This document shows positions 1 to 7,806 of a DNA stretch of 25,877 nt, piece by piece (the stretch's first letter is position 1; the number at the start of each line of letters is the position of its first letter). The translations under genes were made by a program, and so were the position numbers. The notes beneath the pieces were generated by a model. That model was not told the origin of the DNA. It saw nothing but the letters and a program-made list of their open reading frames with translations, and ran no database searches. This DNA is from DATDWC01 sp035289805 (GTDB taxonomy: Bacteria > Patescibacteriota > Gracilibacteria > Peribacterales > Peribacteraceae): positions 1 through 25,877 of the forward strand of contig DATDWC010000096.1 of NCBI GenBank assembly GCA_035289805.1, in the 5' to 3' direction.

Positions 1-708
1 CAGCGCCTGAATGAATCCGACGAAGACCTCGAGCCCCAAGAACGGCACAGGCAGAAGGTATGGGACAAGGAACGAAATCACCACGAGCAGAACCTCCCCT
101 GCAAAGATATTGCCAAAGAGACGGAAGACAAAGGAGACAAGGCGTGCAAACTCTCCTACGAACTCAAGAATGCCAACCACCGTACCAATGCCGTAAGGTT
201 TTTGCCACGGAGCGACGAGGTATTTTTTCATATGACCAATCATTCCTACAGAGGCGATCCCCAGAATCTGTGTTGCGATGACGGAGATGAGTGTGAATGC
301 CAGGGTGACGTTTGCATCTGCATTCATGGAGCGGAGAATCGGAATCGCCACTTCTTCGCCGTTATGGATTCCCTGCACGGTAATGCTCCCTACTCCTGGA
401 ACGATGCCAAGCCAGTTTGCGAGGATGATAAAGAGGAAGAACGTTGCGATCATCGGGAACACGCGTCGTGTGAGCACCCGATCCTGCATCACGGAATCGA
501 TGAGGGAGAGGAGACCTTCGATGATGAGCTCCAGGAACGATTGAAAGCGATTTGGCACAAGTTTATAGCCGCGGAGCTTCCCGATGAGTGCAACCGCGAT
601 GAGGATAGCCATCGTGATCCACGCCATGATGAGGGTGTTTCGGACTCCGAAGTTCCCAATGTGGAACACCGTTTCGGAAGCCAGTGTGGGTGCGTGGATG
701 GTGGCCAT
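1..708 (-). CDS. atpB: F1Fo ATP synthase subunit a, partial (C-terminus beyond window edge)
   Basis: Translating the minus strand from ATG at 708 gives 236 residues that stay open to base 1, so the 3' end lies outside the window. Subunit a forms the ion half-channels of the Fo sector in the membrane. The family hallmark is present: R196 within FRLFGNIFAGE, matching the essential stator arginine region (RLFGN) of E. coli subunit a. FIQAL at the window edge matches the conserved last-helix glutamine region (Q234 here). Several hydrophobic segments are visible, at about 25-45, 85-105, 135-160, 180-195 and 203-230. The start follows the AtpI-like stop by 9 bases and is preceded by a C/T-rich tract (CCCCTTCCC), not a Shine-Dalgarno sequence. 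Whether H+ or Na+ is pumped cannot be judged without the c subunit. Confidence 0.95.
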   Translation of the reverse strand, partial: MATIHAPTLASETVFHIGNFGVRNTLIMAWITMAILIAVALIGKLRGYKLVPNRFQSFLELIIEGLLSLIDSVMQDRVLTRRVFPMIATFFLFIILANWLGIVPGVGSITVQGIHNGEEVAIPILRSMNADANVTLAFTLISVIATQILGIASVGMIGHMKKYLVAPWQKPYGIGTVVGILEFVGEFARLVSFVFRLFGNIFAGEVLLVVISFLVPYLLPVPFLGLEVFVGFIQAL

Positions 709-717
709 GGGAAGGGG

Positions 718-1017
718 CTAGGGCTTGGGCTGGGGCTCGGCGTTCTCTTCGAGCGAAGGAGCCGCAGCGACTGAATCGAGAAGCGGCTGAACACGGTGCC
801 ACACTGCAAGAGAGGATGAGATGAGTGCAACAGCGAGGCCAACAATCACAAAGAGAGGAGAGGTGCCAAAGTTCTTATCGAGGTATGCGCCACCGAATCC
901 AAGGAGGAATGCGGGAACCGCGATCATGGTGCCAATTTCCCCTACAAGTCCAAGCATTTGGAACGCATTCATGGGCTCCTTCTTTTCGGCCGAGGGTGGA
1001 AATGTTGCAACCATCAT
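718..1017 (-). CDS. AtpI/AtpZ-like ATP synthase assembly membrane protein
   Basis: This 99-residue protein has two membrane segments (about 22-42 and 55-74), joined by a short loop containing GGAYLDKNFGTSP. That pattern and size fit the AtpI/AtpZ family (ATPase_gene1), small membrane proteins that help Fo assembly, reported for c-ring assembly and Mg2+ supply. The C-terminal tail is acidic and Pro-rich. The start overlaps the atpC stop by 4 bases (ATGA at 1014-1017), implying translational coupling, and atpB starts 9 bases after its stop. A start at the second Met (1014) would also be possible. Family membership rests on hydropathy, the loop and context, because sequence conservation in this family is weak. 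Confidence 0.8.
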   Translation of the reverse strand: MMVATFPPSAEKKEPMNAFQMLGLVGEIGTMIAVPAFLLGFGGAYLDKNFGTSPLFVIVGLAVALISSSLAVWHRVQPLLDSVAAAPSLEENAEPQPKP

Positions 1018-1463
1018 GCTGCCTGTGATGGAGGAAGAGAGGACGGTGATCTTCGGATTGAGGGGCGTCTTCGCACACTCTTCAAGCGTGCAAGTTCACG
1101 CTCAAGAGCGGCAGTGGCATCTGCGAATGCTTCGGCATCTGTGCGCTTCTCCTGCATGAGTTTTTCCGCTGCCTCCTTTGCGCGAATCACGGCTTCCTCA
1201 TCGGCAAGTTCATCAGCACTATCTGCTGTTCGGACGAGCACCTGCACCCCCGTCGAATCGACTTCGATGAGACCGCGGGAGACCGCGAAGAGATGCTCTC
1301 CCCCTTTCTCCCGTGCGATCAAACTGCCGGGGAGAATCGTGGAGACGAGGGGAATGTGCTTTGGGAGTACAGTGATTTCCCCATCGCCTGTCTCCACCGT
1401 GACGCTCTCCACGTCTCCTTCGTAGGCGGTTTTTTCCGGAGTGATGATGGCGAGGTGAAGCAT
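1014..1463 (-). CDS. atpC: F1Fo ATP synthase epsilon subunit
   Basis: A 149-residue epsilon subunit. The N-terminal beta-sandwich is recognisable from LHLAIITPEKTAYEGDVESV (residues 2-21) and the GEITVLPKHIPLV stretch, equivalent to the family's GxxGILPxHxPL. A charged helical hairpin follows (about 85-128, Ala/Glu-rich). Epsilon couples F1 to the c-ring and can inhibit ATP hydrolysis. The last 20 or so residues (VRRRPSIRRSP onward) form a basic, Ser/Pro-rich tail that looks longer than usual. The gene follows atpD by 26 bases and overlaps the AtpI-like gene by 4. The upstream tract is pyrimidine-rich (TTTTCCATTTC) with no Shine-Dalgarno sequence. Confidence 0.95.
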   Translation of the reverse strand: MLHLAIITPEKTAYEGDVESVTVETGDGEITVLPKHIPLVSTILPGSLIAREKGGEHLFAVSRGLIEVDSTGVQVLVRTADSADELADEEAVIRAKEAAEKLMQEKRTDAEAFADATAALERELARLKSVRRRPSIRRSPSSLPPSQAA

Positions 1464-1489
1464 CGAAATGGAAAATTGAGAATTGAAAA

Positions 1490-2878
1490 TTAGGCATGAA
1501 CTTCATCAATCCCGCCTTTCATATAGAAGGATTGCTCTGGGACAGAATCAAGTTCGCCATCGAGGATCATCTTGAAACTCTTCACGGTCTGCTCTCTCGT
1601 CACAAATTTTCCGGGCGTACCGGTGAAGGTCTCAGCGACGAAGAATGGCTGCGAGAGGAACTTCTGAATCTTGCGTGCGCGCTGCACGGTCTTCTTATCA
1701 TCTTCGGAGAGCTCATCCATACCGAGAATCGCGATGATGTCCTGGAGCTCCTTGTAGCGCTGGAGAACTTTCTGCACAGCACGTGCGGTGTTGTAGTGCT
1801 CTTCCCCTACGATTTCCGGTGCGAGGATCGTGGATGTGGAATCGAGAGGATCCACAGCCGGATAGATACCGAGCTCCGCAAGGCTGCGTGTGAGCACGAT
1901 CGTGGAATCGAGATGCCCGAACGTTGTTGCAGGAGCGGGATCGGTGAAGTCATCAGCGGGAACATAGATCGCCTGTACCGAGGTGATCGATCCCTTGTTC
2001 GTGGAAGCAATGCGCTCCTGCACTGCACCCATTTCCTGCGCCAAGGTCGGCTGGTAGCCGACAGCGGAGGGAATACGTCCAAGAAGTGCGGAAACTTCGG
2101 ATCCAGCCTGCGTAAAGCGGAAGATGTTATCGATGAACACGAGCACATCACGCTGCTCTTCATCACGGAAGTATTCCGCGATCGAGAGTCCGGCGAGTGC
2201 CACCCGAAGGCGGGGTCCTGGGGGTTCGTTCATCTGCCCAAAGACGAGCGATGTTTTTTCCAGAACTCCGGATTCCTTCATTTCGTAGTAGAGATCGTTT
2301 CCTTCGCGGCTCCGCTCCCCTACTCCTGCAAATACTGAGTATCCGCCATGCTCCGCTGCAATGTTTCGAATCAGCTCCTTCACGATGACGGTCTTCCCCA
2401 CGCCTGCTCCACCAAAGAGTCCTACTTTTCCTCCTTTAAGGATGGGGCAGATGAGATCAATGACTTTGATTCCGGTTTCCAGGATTTCCGTCGTGGTGGA
2501 TTGATCGGTGAACTTGGGAGCCTCGCGGTGGATTGGGTAGTACTTCTTTGCTTTCACATTCGGGAGTCCATCAATCGGCTGACCTAGAACATTGAACATG
2601 CGACCGAGAGTCTCTGGCCCCACCGGCACCATGATCACCTCTCCTGTGTTTTTTACCTCTGAACCGCGTCGTAAGCCATCGGTGGATCCCATTGCGACTG
2701 TCCTCACCATTCCCTTACTTAAGTGCTGCTGCACCTCGAGTGTGAGTGTTCGATCGCTGATTGCGACTTCGAGCGCTGTGTAGATAGGAGGAAGCGCCGT
2801 GCCCTCCGGGAATTCGCAGTCGACGACCGCGCCGATAACTTGTGCGATAGAACCGTGTGATGATCCGTGGGGATTCAT
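1490..2878 (-). CDS. atpD: F1Fo ATP synthase beta subunit
   Basis: A full-length 462-residue catalytic beta subunit. The Walker A motif is GGAGVGKT (156-163) and the catalytic glutamate lies in GERSREGND (E188). The family signature FIDNIFRFTQAGSEVSALLG is at about 248-267, followed by GYQPTLAQEMG and, near the C-terminus, a DELSEDDK motif in place of the classical DELSEEDK. No catalytic residue is missing. This is the first gene of the visible operon, transcribed leftwards and followed by atpC, an AtpI-like gene and atpB. The ATG at 2878 is preceded by a C/T-rich tract (CACTCCTTTTTCT). A candidate promoter lies in the divergent spacer shared with the dipeptidase gene. Confidence 0.98.
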   Translation of the reverse strand: MNPHGSSHGSIAQVIGAVVDCEFPEGTALPPIYTALEVAISDRTLTLEVQQHLSKGMVRTVAMGSTDGLRRGSEVKNTGEVIMVPVGPETLGRMFNVLGQPIDGLPNVKAKKYYPIHREAPKFTDQSTTTEILETGIKVIDLICPILKGGKVGLFGGAGVGKTVIVKELIRNIAAEHGGYSVFAGVGERSREGNDLYYEMKESGVLEKTSLVFGQMNEPPGPRLRVALAGLSIAEYFRDEEQRDVLVFIDNIFRFTQAGSEVSALLGRIPSAVGYQPTLAQEMGAVQERIASTNKGSITSVQAIYVPADDFTDPAPATTFGHLDSTIVLTRSLAELGIYPAVDPLDSTSTILAPEIVGEEHYNTARAVQKVLQRYKELQDIIAILGMDELSEDDKKTVQRARKIQKFLSQPFFVAETFTGTPGKFVTREQTVKSFKMILDGELDSVPEQSFYMKGGIDEVHA

Positions 2879-2902
2879 AGAAAAAGGAGTGAATGCAGCG
2901 CC

Positions 2903-2931
2903 TAGATACAGGAGGGGCGCAAAAATGGCAA
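2903..2931 (-). promoter_or_regulatory. candidate promoter of the ATP synthase operon
   Basis: On the minus strand, TTGCCA (2931-2926, 5 of 6 to the -35 consensus) is followed after 17 bases by TATCTA (2908-2903), a poor -10 match. It would give a leader of about 20 bases before atpD. The spacing is right but the -10 is weak, so this is tentative. Confidence 0.35.
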
Positions 2932-2959
2932 GGGTGGCTGTTTTTTTGAGGGGATAGTT

Positions 2960-2988
2960 TTGACAGAATTATAGTAATAGTTTATAGT
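2960..2988 (+). promoter_or_regulatory. strong sigma70-type promoter, predicted leaderless
   Basis: A perfect -35 TTGACA (2960-2965), a 17-base spacer and -10 TATAGT (2983-2988, 5 of 6). The ATG of the dipeptidase gene begins at 2996, 8 bases after the last -10 base. The expected transcription start is therefore at or within a base or two of the start codon, leaving no room for a ribosome binding site. Confidence 0.8.
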
Positions 2989-2995
2989 CACAACT

Positions 2996-4243
2996 ATGAA
3001 ACTCCTCAGCACCCAACCCGAAGACTATCCGGAGACACCTATTACCCGCGAGAAAAACCAAAATACCGGTCAGTTATGGTGGGCTGACGACGGCTTTCAA
3101 AAGGTAGAAGTCCGAGATTGTGGAGAGCGCCTTACCCAGTTCCCCCTTACTCAGGAACCACTCTACGATGGGGTAGATGAATTTGGCGGGAGAGAAACTC
3201 GTCGTGTTCTTGGTGGCGGTGTGAAAGGAAAAATCCTTCTGGTGCGTACTTCTGTAGCACGTCAGTTTGAGCAAGCAGATGAAGATCTCTATCGTCACTT
3301 TGGAGGTGATTATCGATACGTTGGACACGATACGTTCCGGCATTATAGGAGACAGATGAGTGCCTATGAGGGGGATTTCGAAGCAGCAAAAAAGAGATAC
3401 AAGGTAGAAGGTGAATTAACAACAGAGCAGATCTATCTGATAGGGAAAGCAGCGAGCCAGATTTGTTCATGGGTTCCTCCACACAGAGATACTCAAGAAT
3501 ACAACTTAGTCGTTACGGAGCTCAGGAGAAATAGAGAATTCATAAGTACTATCGAAACTATCGCACAGCAAGCCAAATTAGGACAAGATCCAACTCCTGA
3601 AGAGGTGAGTCAGATCCTCTTTGAATACATCGCAATTTCCGCCAATGCAAAAACGGGCCTTGCAAAATATGCAGAGCTCACATTCAACTACGAGAATAAC
3701 CCGCATGCCGGTGCCTCTGCAGTGGATGGCCTCTTACAGAAGAAGCGAAATGGTAAATGGGTGCCTCTGGCTGCATCACCCATGGATTACGTCGGTGTGG
3801 AATCAGCGTTGGATTACCTGGAGAATGATAAGAATTTCGATTCCTACCGTAAGCGCATTTCAGGAGCAGAGCACGATCCGCTTCTGCGAACTTGGGTGAC
3901 ACGTATGGGGTTTGATCCGGATAATTTCTCCTGGCAGGACTGGAAAATCCTGCGAGGAGCAAAACGCATCCATTACCATCTCTTTAATCATCTTGGTGCA
4001 ACGTTCTATAGTGGAGAGAATCCGGCAGATGGTGGTGAACATTGGCACAGTGAACATGGACCCTATTACCACGACATACGAACGGGGGAACAACTGTACA
4101 GGAGACAAGGAACGGAAGTGTTTCAGTACACAGGAAATCCAGGTCACACATTCCAGAAAATGGGTGCGAGTGGCGTTGCAGTATATGGTGGAAAATGTGC
4201 TCACGACCGCGTAGAGGAGGAGTGGGGTGGTATCGAAGAATAG
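2996..4243 (+). CDS. VanX-like D-Ala-D-Ala dipeptidase (peptidase M15D), putative
   Basis: A 415-residue protein I assign to the VanX/DdpX zinc dipeptidases on motif order. An N-terminal VEVRDCGERLTQFPL resembles the family's I-x-ECGEPLV-x-I opening. NPHAGASAVDG (H237, D244) matches the SxHxxGxAxD zinc motif, and GGEHWHSEHG (E348, H351) matches the catalytic E-x-W-H motif. Family members hydrolyse D-Ala-D-Ala, for peptidoglycan turnover, vancomycin resistance or nutrition. It is about twice the usual VanX length because of helical insertions between the motifs (about 100-230 and 255-335), so the substrate may differ. No signal peptide is evident, suggesting a cytoplasmic protein. It is a single gene on a strong, probably leaderless promoter. 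The MurL-like gene downstream also points to peptidoglycan dipeptide chemistry. Assignment by eye; moderate certainty. Confidence 0.65.
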   Translation: MKLLSTQPEDYPETPITREKNQNTGQLWWADDGFQKVEVRDCGERLTQFPLTQEPLYDGVDEFGGRETRRVLGGGVKGKILLVRTSVARQFEQADEDLYRHFGGDYRYVGHDTFRHYRRQMSAYEGDFEAAKKRYKVEGELTTEQIYLIGKAASQICSWVPPHRDTQEYNLVVTELRRNREFISTIETIAQQAKLGQDPTPEEVSQILFEYIAISANAKTGLAKYAELTFNYENNPHAGASAVDGLLQKKRNGKWVPLAASPMDYVGVESALDYLENDKNFDSYRKRISGAEHDPLLRTWVTRMGFDPDNFSWQDWKILRGAKRIHYHLFNHLGATFYSGENPADGGEHWHSEHGPYYHDIRTGEQLYRRQGTEVFQYTGNPGHTFQKMGASGVAVYGGKCAHDRVEEEWGGIEE

Positions 4244-4278
4244 TGTGAAGAGGAATGACTCCGGTAACGCGTGTAGTT

Positions 4279-4298
4279 CATCATTTTAAAAAATGATG
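4279..4298. repeat. 20-bp AT-rich perfect palindrome between the dipeptidase and the MurL-like gene
   Basis: CATCATTTT and AAAATGATG flank a 2-base AA centre, giving 9-bp perfect arms in the 113-base spacer. There is no T-run on either side, so it is not a classical intrinsic terminator. A dimeric repressor site for the MurL operon, or a weak transcript end for the dipeptidase, are both possible. Confidence 0.5.
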
Positions 4299-4307
4299 CA
4301 CTGACCC

Positions 4308-4336
4308 TTGCAAGAAAAGATCTGAAGAAGTACCAT
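4308..4336 (+). promoter_or_regulatory. weak candidate promoter for the MurL-like operon
   Basis: TTGCAA (4308-4313) and TACCAT (4331-4336) are separated by 17 bases and sit just after the palindrome. TATTTA (4336-4341) is an alternative -10 with a poor spacing. The expected leader is about 15 bases, C/T-rich, with no Shine-Dalgarno sequence. Confidence 0.35.
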
Positions 4337-4356
4337 ATTTAGCACTCTCTTTTTTC

Positions 4357-5712
4357 ATGAAAAGGGCATCTACTCTCACTTTCTCCGATATGAAAACGAC
4401 CCCCGTGGGGGTGCGGTTTTTCTACACGATCGATGGCAAGAAGTACTCCTTCTTCCACTCGCTCAATTGGAAAAAAGTGAAGTTACAGAAAGAAGATGCA
4501 GAACTCATCTCTACCCACATCGGACTCTCGTTTTTGATCGATATCTCCCTCACCTGCCTGCCTAAAAACGTGGTGATCGAGACGGTGAAGTTACCTGCTC
4601 CGGCCCTCGCATTCTGGAAGAAGGTCTATAGCAGGATGGCGATGGAGCGTCTGTACGTGGAACAACTTCCACTCTCCGTCTTACAGAGCACATGGAAGAG
4701 TGGGAATAAAGCGAAGAGGAACCTTCGACCTATCAAGGCAAAAAGGAGTGAGGGCATTTTGCTTGCAATGAGTGGGGGGAAGGAATCCCTCACCGCGCTC
4801 AAGATTTTTGAGGAAATGAAGCTGAAACCTACTCTCTTCTTTCTTCAGTATCCCCTCTCTGCCATCGAACCCACAGGATTCTGGAGGAAGAAAGTACAGA
4901 AGGAACTCACGAAGAAGTACGAAGGAATTCGGCATCGCTCGGATATTACGAATACCCTCCCCATTCGACGTCGCTTCAAATGTACTCATGCCGATGGGTT
5001 CGATATGGGAGAAATCATCTTTGGCTCACTCCTTTACGCGGATCGCTATAGCTCCATTGTGATCGGGAACGAACTCAGTGCAAACTTTGGGAACTGCCTC
5101 TATGGGGGGAGAGAGGTGAACCACCAGTATGTAAAATCTATGGATCTCGCGAAGGATATCAATCATTACATCCATACCTACCTCCATAAGGATTTCACCT
5201 ACTTCTCCCCTTTCTTTGGATATTACGAGTATCCGATCGCGAAGATGTTCACGGTGAACCGGCGCTACTTTGATGTCTGGAATTCCTGTAACCGCGGAAC
5301 CACGGAGAAGAAATTCTGCTGCGAATGCCCCAAGTGCGCGTTCACCTACATGATGCTCCTCGCATTCACGAGTAAGAAGTTTTTAGAAGCGTACTTCTGG
5401 AAAGATCCCACACTTGATCTCCCACTCACGAAGCCCCTGTTTGAATATAACGATTCTCCCAAACCCTTAGAATGCGTGGGAGAGAAGAAAGAGGTGTGGT
5501 TTGCGCTCGAGAAGATCTATAAGGAGAAGAAGGACCAAAGTTCCCCTACAATGAATTACTTCCTCTCGGACGTATACCCAAAGGTGCGATCCAGAATGAA
5601 GAAGATTGGGAAAGAACTCATGGAAGAGCACACGGATTTTTTCTATGTTCCAGCTCCTCTTCGCGCCTCTCTTCAAAAAGCCTGTAGGCGTATGCTCCAC
5701 TCTTCCCTATGA
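4357..5712 (+). CDS. MurL-like UDP-MurNAc-L-Ala-L-Glu epimerase family protein
   Basis: A 451-residue protein resembling MurL, first described in Xanthomonas, which converts UDP-MurNAc-L-Ala-L-Glu to the D-Glu form in an alternative to glutamate racemase. Recognisable landmarks are a PP-loop-like SGGKES (139-144), GNELSANFG (about 235), REVNHQ (252-257), SCNRG (from 310), the Cys cluster CCECPKC (321-327) and PLECVG. The Cys cluster may bind metal. Length is close to the family norm. The ATG at 4357 has a C/T-rich upstream tract (CTCTCTTTTTTC). The stop overlaps the methyltransferase start (ATGA, 5709-5712), so the two are coupled. Family membership is fairly clear from motif order, but the substrate is unproven: neighbours include no mur ligase, and a natural-product role is an alternative. 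Confidence 0.7.
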   Translation: MKRASTLTFSDMKTTPVGVRFFYTIDGKKYSFFHSLNWKKVKLQKEDAELISTHIGLSFLIDISLTCLPKNVVIETVKLPAPALAFWKKVYSRMAMERLYVEQLPLSVLQSTWKSGNKAKRNLRPIKAKRSEGILLAMSGGKESLTALKIFEEMKLKPTLFFLQYPLSAIEPTGFWRKKVQKELTKKYEGIRHRSDITNTLPIRRRFKCTHADGFDMGEIIFGSLLYADRYSSIVIGNELSANFGNCLYGGREVNHQYVKSMDLAKDINHYIHTYLHKDFTYFSPFFGYYEYPIAKMFTVNRRYFDVWNSCNRGTTEKKFCCECPKCAFTYMMLLAFTSKKFLEAYFWKDPTLDLPLTKPLFEYNDSPKPLECVGEKKEVWFALEKIYKEKKDQSSPTMNYFLSDVYPKVRSRMKKIGKELMEEHTDFFYVPAPLRASLQKACRRMLHSSL

Positions 5713-6491
5713 ATCATTCTTCCCTCATCGAGTCATACGTGAGTGATACCGATCGCTCGGTGGAGAGTTGGCTCTATACTCACTTTCCGGAAGCAATCTC
5801 TCGCTCAATCTCCAAGGAAGCTCTTCAAGAACACGATCTCACAGGATTTTTTGATGCAAAGGATCACTACTACGCGGAGCTCCTTGATCTCCTCCTGCCG
5901 CACCTCACAGAAGATTCCCTCTTCCTCGATATGGGGTGTGCAGTTGGTAGACTCGCCCTGGAGCTTGGAAACCATGTGAAGCATGCATACGGCATTGATC
6001 CGTCTCCTGCCTGCATCGATGCCGCAAAAACAATCGCAAAAACAGGATCATTTGCGATCCCCCTCGGGGAAATTTCTGTTCCTGAATTTGCGTCGTCACA
6101 CTCTGAATTTATTGTGGGCGATGACGCATCTCATCCTTTTGCACCCGAGACCTTTGATGTGGTCTGCTGCTCATCTGTGATTGACCGGGTTCCGAATGCG
6201 GAAGTTTTCCTCAAGAGAGTGTATCCGCTCGTGCGTAGTGGAGGATTCCTTGTTATCACAGATCCATTCGATTGGAATCCCGAATATTCAAAGGAAGAAT
6301 TCTGGCTTGGCCATGGGGCATTCGGAACAAACAAGGGTAAAGCAGAGGTTGCCTTGAGTGAGCTCCTTATGAGGAATGGCTTCGAGCGGGTCGAGGAAAG
6401 AAATATTCCGTGGCGCACCTATTCCCACAGGAGAAACCATAAGGTGTGGATGGTCTATGCCGCTGTGTACCGTAAGAGCTCCCATTCCTAA
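5709..6491 (+). CDS. class I SAM-dependent methyltransferase, OvoA C-terminal-like
   Basis: A 260-residue Rossmann methyltransferase. Motif I is LDMGCAVGR (73-81), the SAM-ribose acidic residue is in GIDPSP (D97), and FDVVCCSSVIDRVP (149-162) covers motif IV and the following helix. GCAVGR, the later V-IDR, LVITDPFDWNPE and the WLG motif at 199-201 recall the putative 4-mercaptohistidine N1-methyltransferase family (OvoA C-terminal domain). The real acceptor is unknown, because no OvoA sulfoxide synthase is visible here. The gene is coupled to the MurL-like gene by an ATGA overlap, and the aminotransferase starts 4 bases after its stop. It has no membrane segment or signal peptide. The methyltransferase call is firm; the subfamily is an impression from conserved motifs. 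Confidence 0.85.
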   Translation: MNHSSLIESYVSDTDRSVESWLYTHFPEAISRSISKEALQEHDLTGFFDAKDHYYAELLDLLLPHLTEDSLFLDMGCAVGRLALELGNHVKHAYGIDPSPACIDAAKTIAKTGSFAIPLGEISVPEFASSHSEFIVGDDASHPFAPETFDVVCCSSVIDRVPNAEVFLKRVYPLVRSGGFLVITDPFDWNPEYSKEEFWLGHGAFGTNKGKAEVALSELLMRNGFERVEERNIPWRTYSHRRNHKVWMVYAAVYRKSSHS

Positions 6492-6495
6492 TGGT

Positions 6496-7800
6496 ATGTG
6501 CCGCATCTTCTCCCCCATCCATCACTTCTTTGCTCCTCAAGCAGATCGTCATCAATTTTTTAGAGCTTTAGGAATGCTCTTTGCAATTCCAAAGTATCAG
6601 TATGGAGGAAGCATTGAAAAGCTAGAACAGAGCATTGCAAAAACTTTCCACCACGATGCGTTCCTCTTCTGTACGGGAACAGATGCACTCGTCGCAATAC
6701 TCAAAACTCTGAACCTCCAGAAAGAAGATGAATTGATTGTGCCCGCTTACACCTGTTTCTCACCAGGGGGCGCCGTCACTGCTGCAGGGGGAACGGTGGT
6801 CTTTACCGATGTCTCCCCGCACACTCTCTCGCTCTCCTTCTCCGCGATCGAGAAATCGCTTTCCTCGAAAACACGCGCAATCATTGCCCAGCACACTTTT
6901 GGTATCCCCGCGGAAGAGATGGCGGCCCTGCGTGATCTCTGTGACCGCAGGAAGATTCTTCTTATCGAGGACTGCGCGCACCTTGTTCCCGATGGAGAGG
7001 TGCATTCCATTGGAACCTACGGCCATGCAGTGATTTTGAGTTTTGGGAGGTACAAGGCGATTTCTGGTATGGCGGGTGGTGCCGTGATCTGTAACGACAG
7101 CGCACTCGCAGCAAAGGTGCGGGAAATCCAAAAAAACTCGCTCATGATTGAGCAATCGGTGATTGCGAGGCTCCTCCTCTACCCTATTCTCTTCCCCCTT
7201 GCGCGCCCATTCATTGGGATAGGTATTGGCACACTCGGGCTCTGGCTCTGCAAAAAGTTCCATATCCTCCTCATTGGTTCCACACCCGATGAACTTGGGT
7301 GGAAGGTTGGCGAGACAACCTACCGCATCCCGAATGCCTGCGCATTCCTGGCACTTGATCAATGGGAACAACGCGCGGAAATCAATGACCTCCGGAGAAA
7401 TCTCACCCGCTACTACCGGGAGCAGGCAGAGCTGAATCACTGGATATTCCCCTCCTCAATTACAGACAATCTTCCCTTGCAGAAATTCCCCATCTTTCTC
7501 CCTGGTGCGGAACGAATGCGACGTGCACTGAGACGAAAAAATATTCACCTCTACGATGGCTGCTGGAGCAGGGCTCACCTTACGGAGAGCGGAACTCTCG
7601 CCTACCTCTACCTCCATCAAGAACTCCTCCAAGGCGAGCGAGGAGCCTCTGCCATGATGCTGCCGATTCATAGTACGATGAGCCTTAGGAAGGCGAAGCA
7701 ACTTATTAAAGAACTCATCAAGCTCACCCACACCAAAGACGAACACGATGCCTATTACGAAGCTCCTTCATACCCAGAAGTGAACGCGTACGCACTCTAG
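6496..7800 (+). CDS. DegT/DnrJ/EryC1/StrS-type PLP aminotransferase
   Basis: I chose ATG 6496 (434 residues). The longer reading from 6376 would overlap the methyltransferase by 116 bases and adds nothing family-like. The DegT signature is clear: GGSIEKLE, FCTGTDAL (58-65), the IVPAYTCFSP loop, EDCAH with D159 for the PLP ring nitrogen, and SFGRYKAIS with K187 as the Schiff-base lysine. Such enzymes usually transaminate nucleotide-linked keto-sugars. An unusual hydrophobic stretch at about 222-260 (LLLYPILFPLARPFIGIGIG and on) could dip into the membrane, which is not typical of soluble DegT enzymes. It is the last gene of the MurL-methyltransferase operon and converges on the ATP-grasp gene with 6 bases between stops. 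Confidence 0.88.
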   Translation: MCRIFSPIHHFFAPQADRHQFFRALGMLFAIPKYQYGGSIEKLEQSIAKTFHHDAFLFCTGTDALVAILKTLNLQKEDELIVPAYTCFSPGGAVTAAGGTVVFTDVSPHTLSLSFSAIEKSLSSKTRAIIAQHTFGIPAEEMAALRDLCDRRKILLIEDCAHLVPDGEVHSIGTYGHAVILSFGRYKAISGMAGGAVICNDSALAAKVREIQKNSLMIEQSVIARLLLYPILFPLARPFIGIGIGTLGLWLCKKFHILLIGSTPDELGWKVGETTYRIPNACAFLALDQWEQRAEINDLRRNLTRYYREQAELNHWIFPSSITDNLPLQKFPIFLPGAERMRRALRRKNIHLYDGCWSRAHLTESGTLAYLYLHQELLQGERGASAMMLPIHSTMSLRKAKQLIKELIKLTHTKDEHDAYYEAPSYPEVNAYAL

Positions 7801-7806
7801 CTCTCC

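Noticed and set aside
1496..2338. 280-residue open frame on the plus strand opposite atpD
   Set aside because: It lies wholly antisense to the strongly conserved beta subunit and its translation resembles no protein family.
6376..6495. Longer start for the DegT aminotransferase
   Set aside because: It would overlap the methyltransferase gene by 116 bases and adds non-conserved residues.
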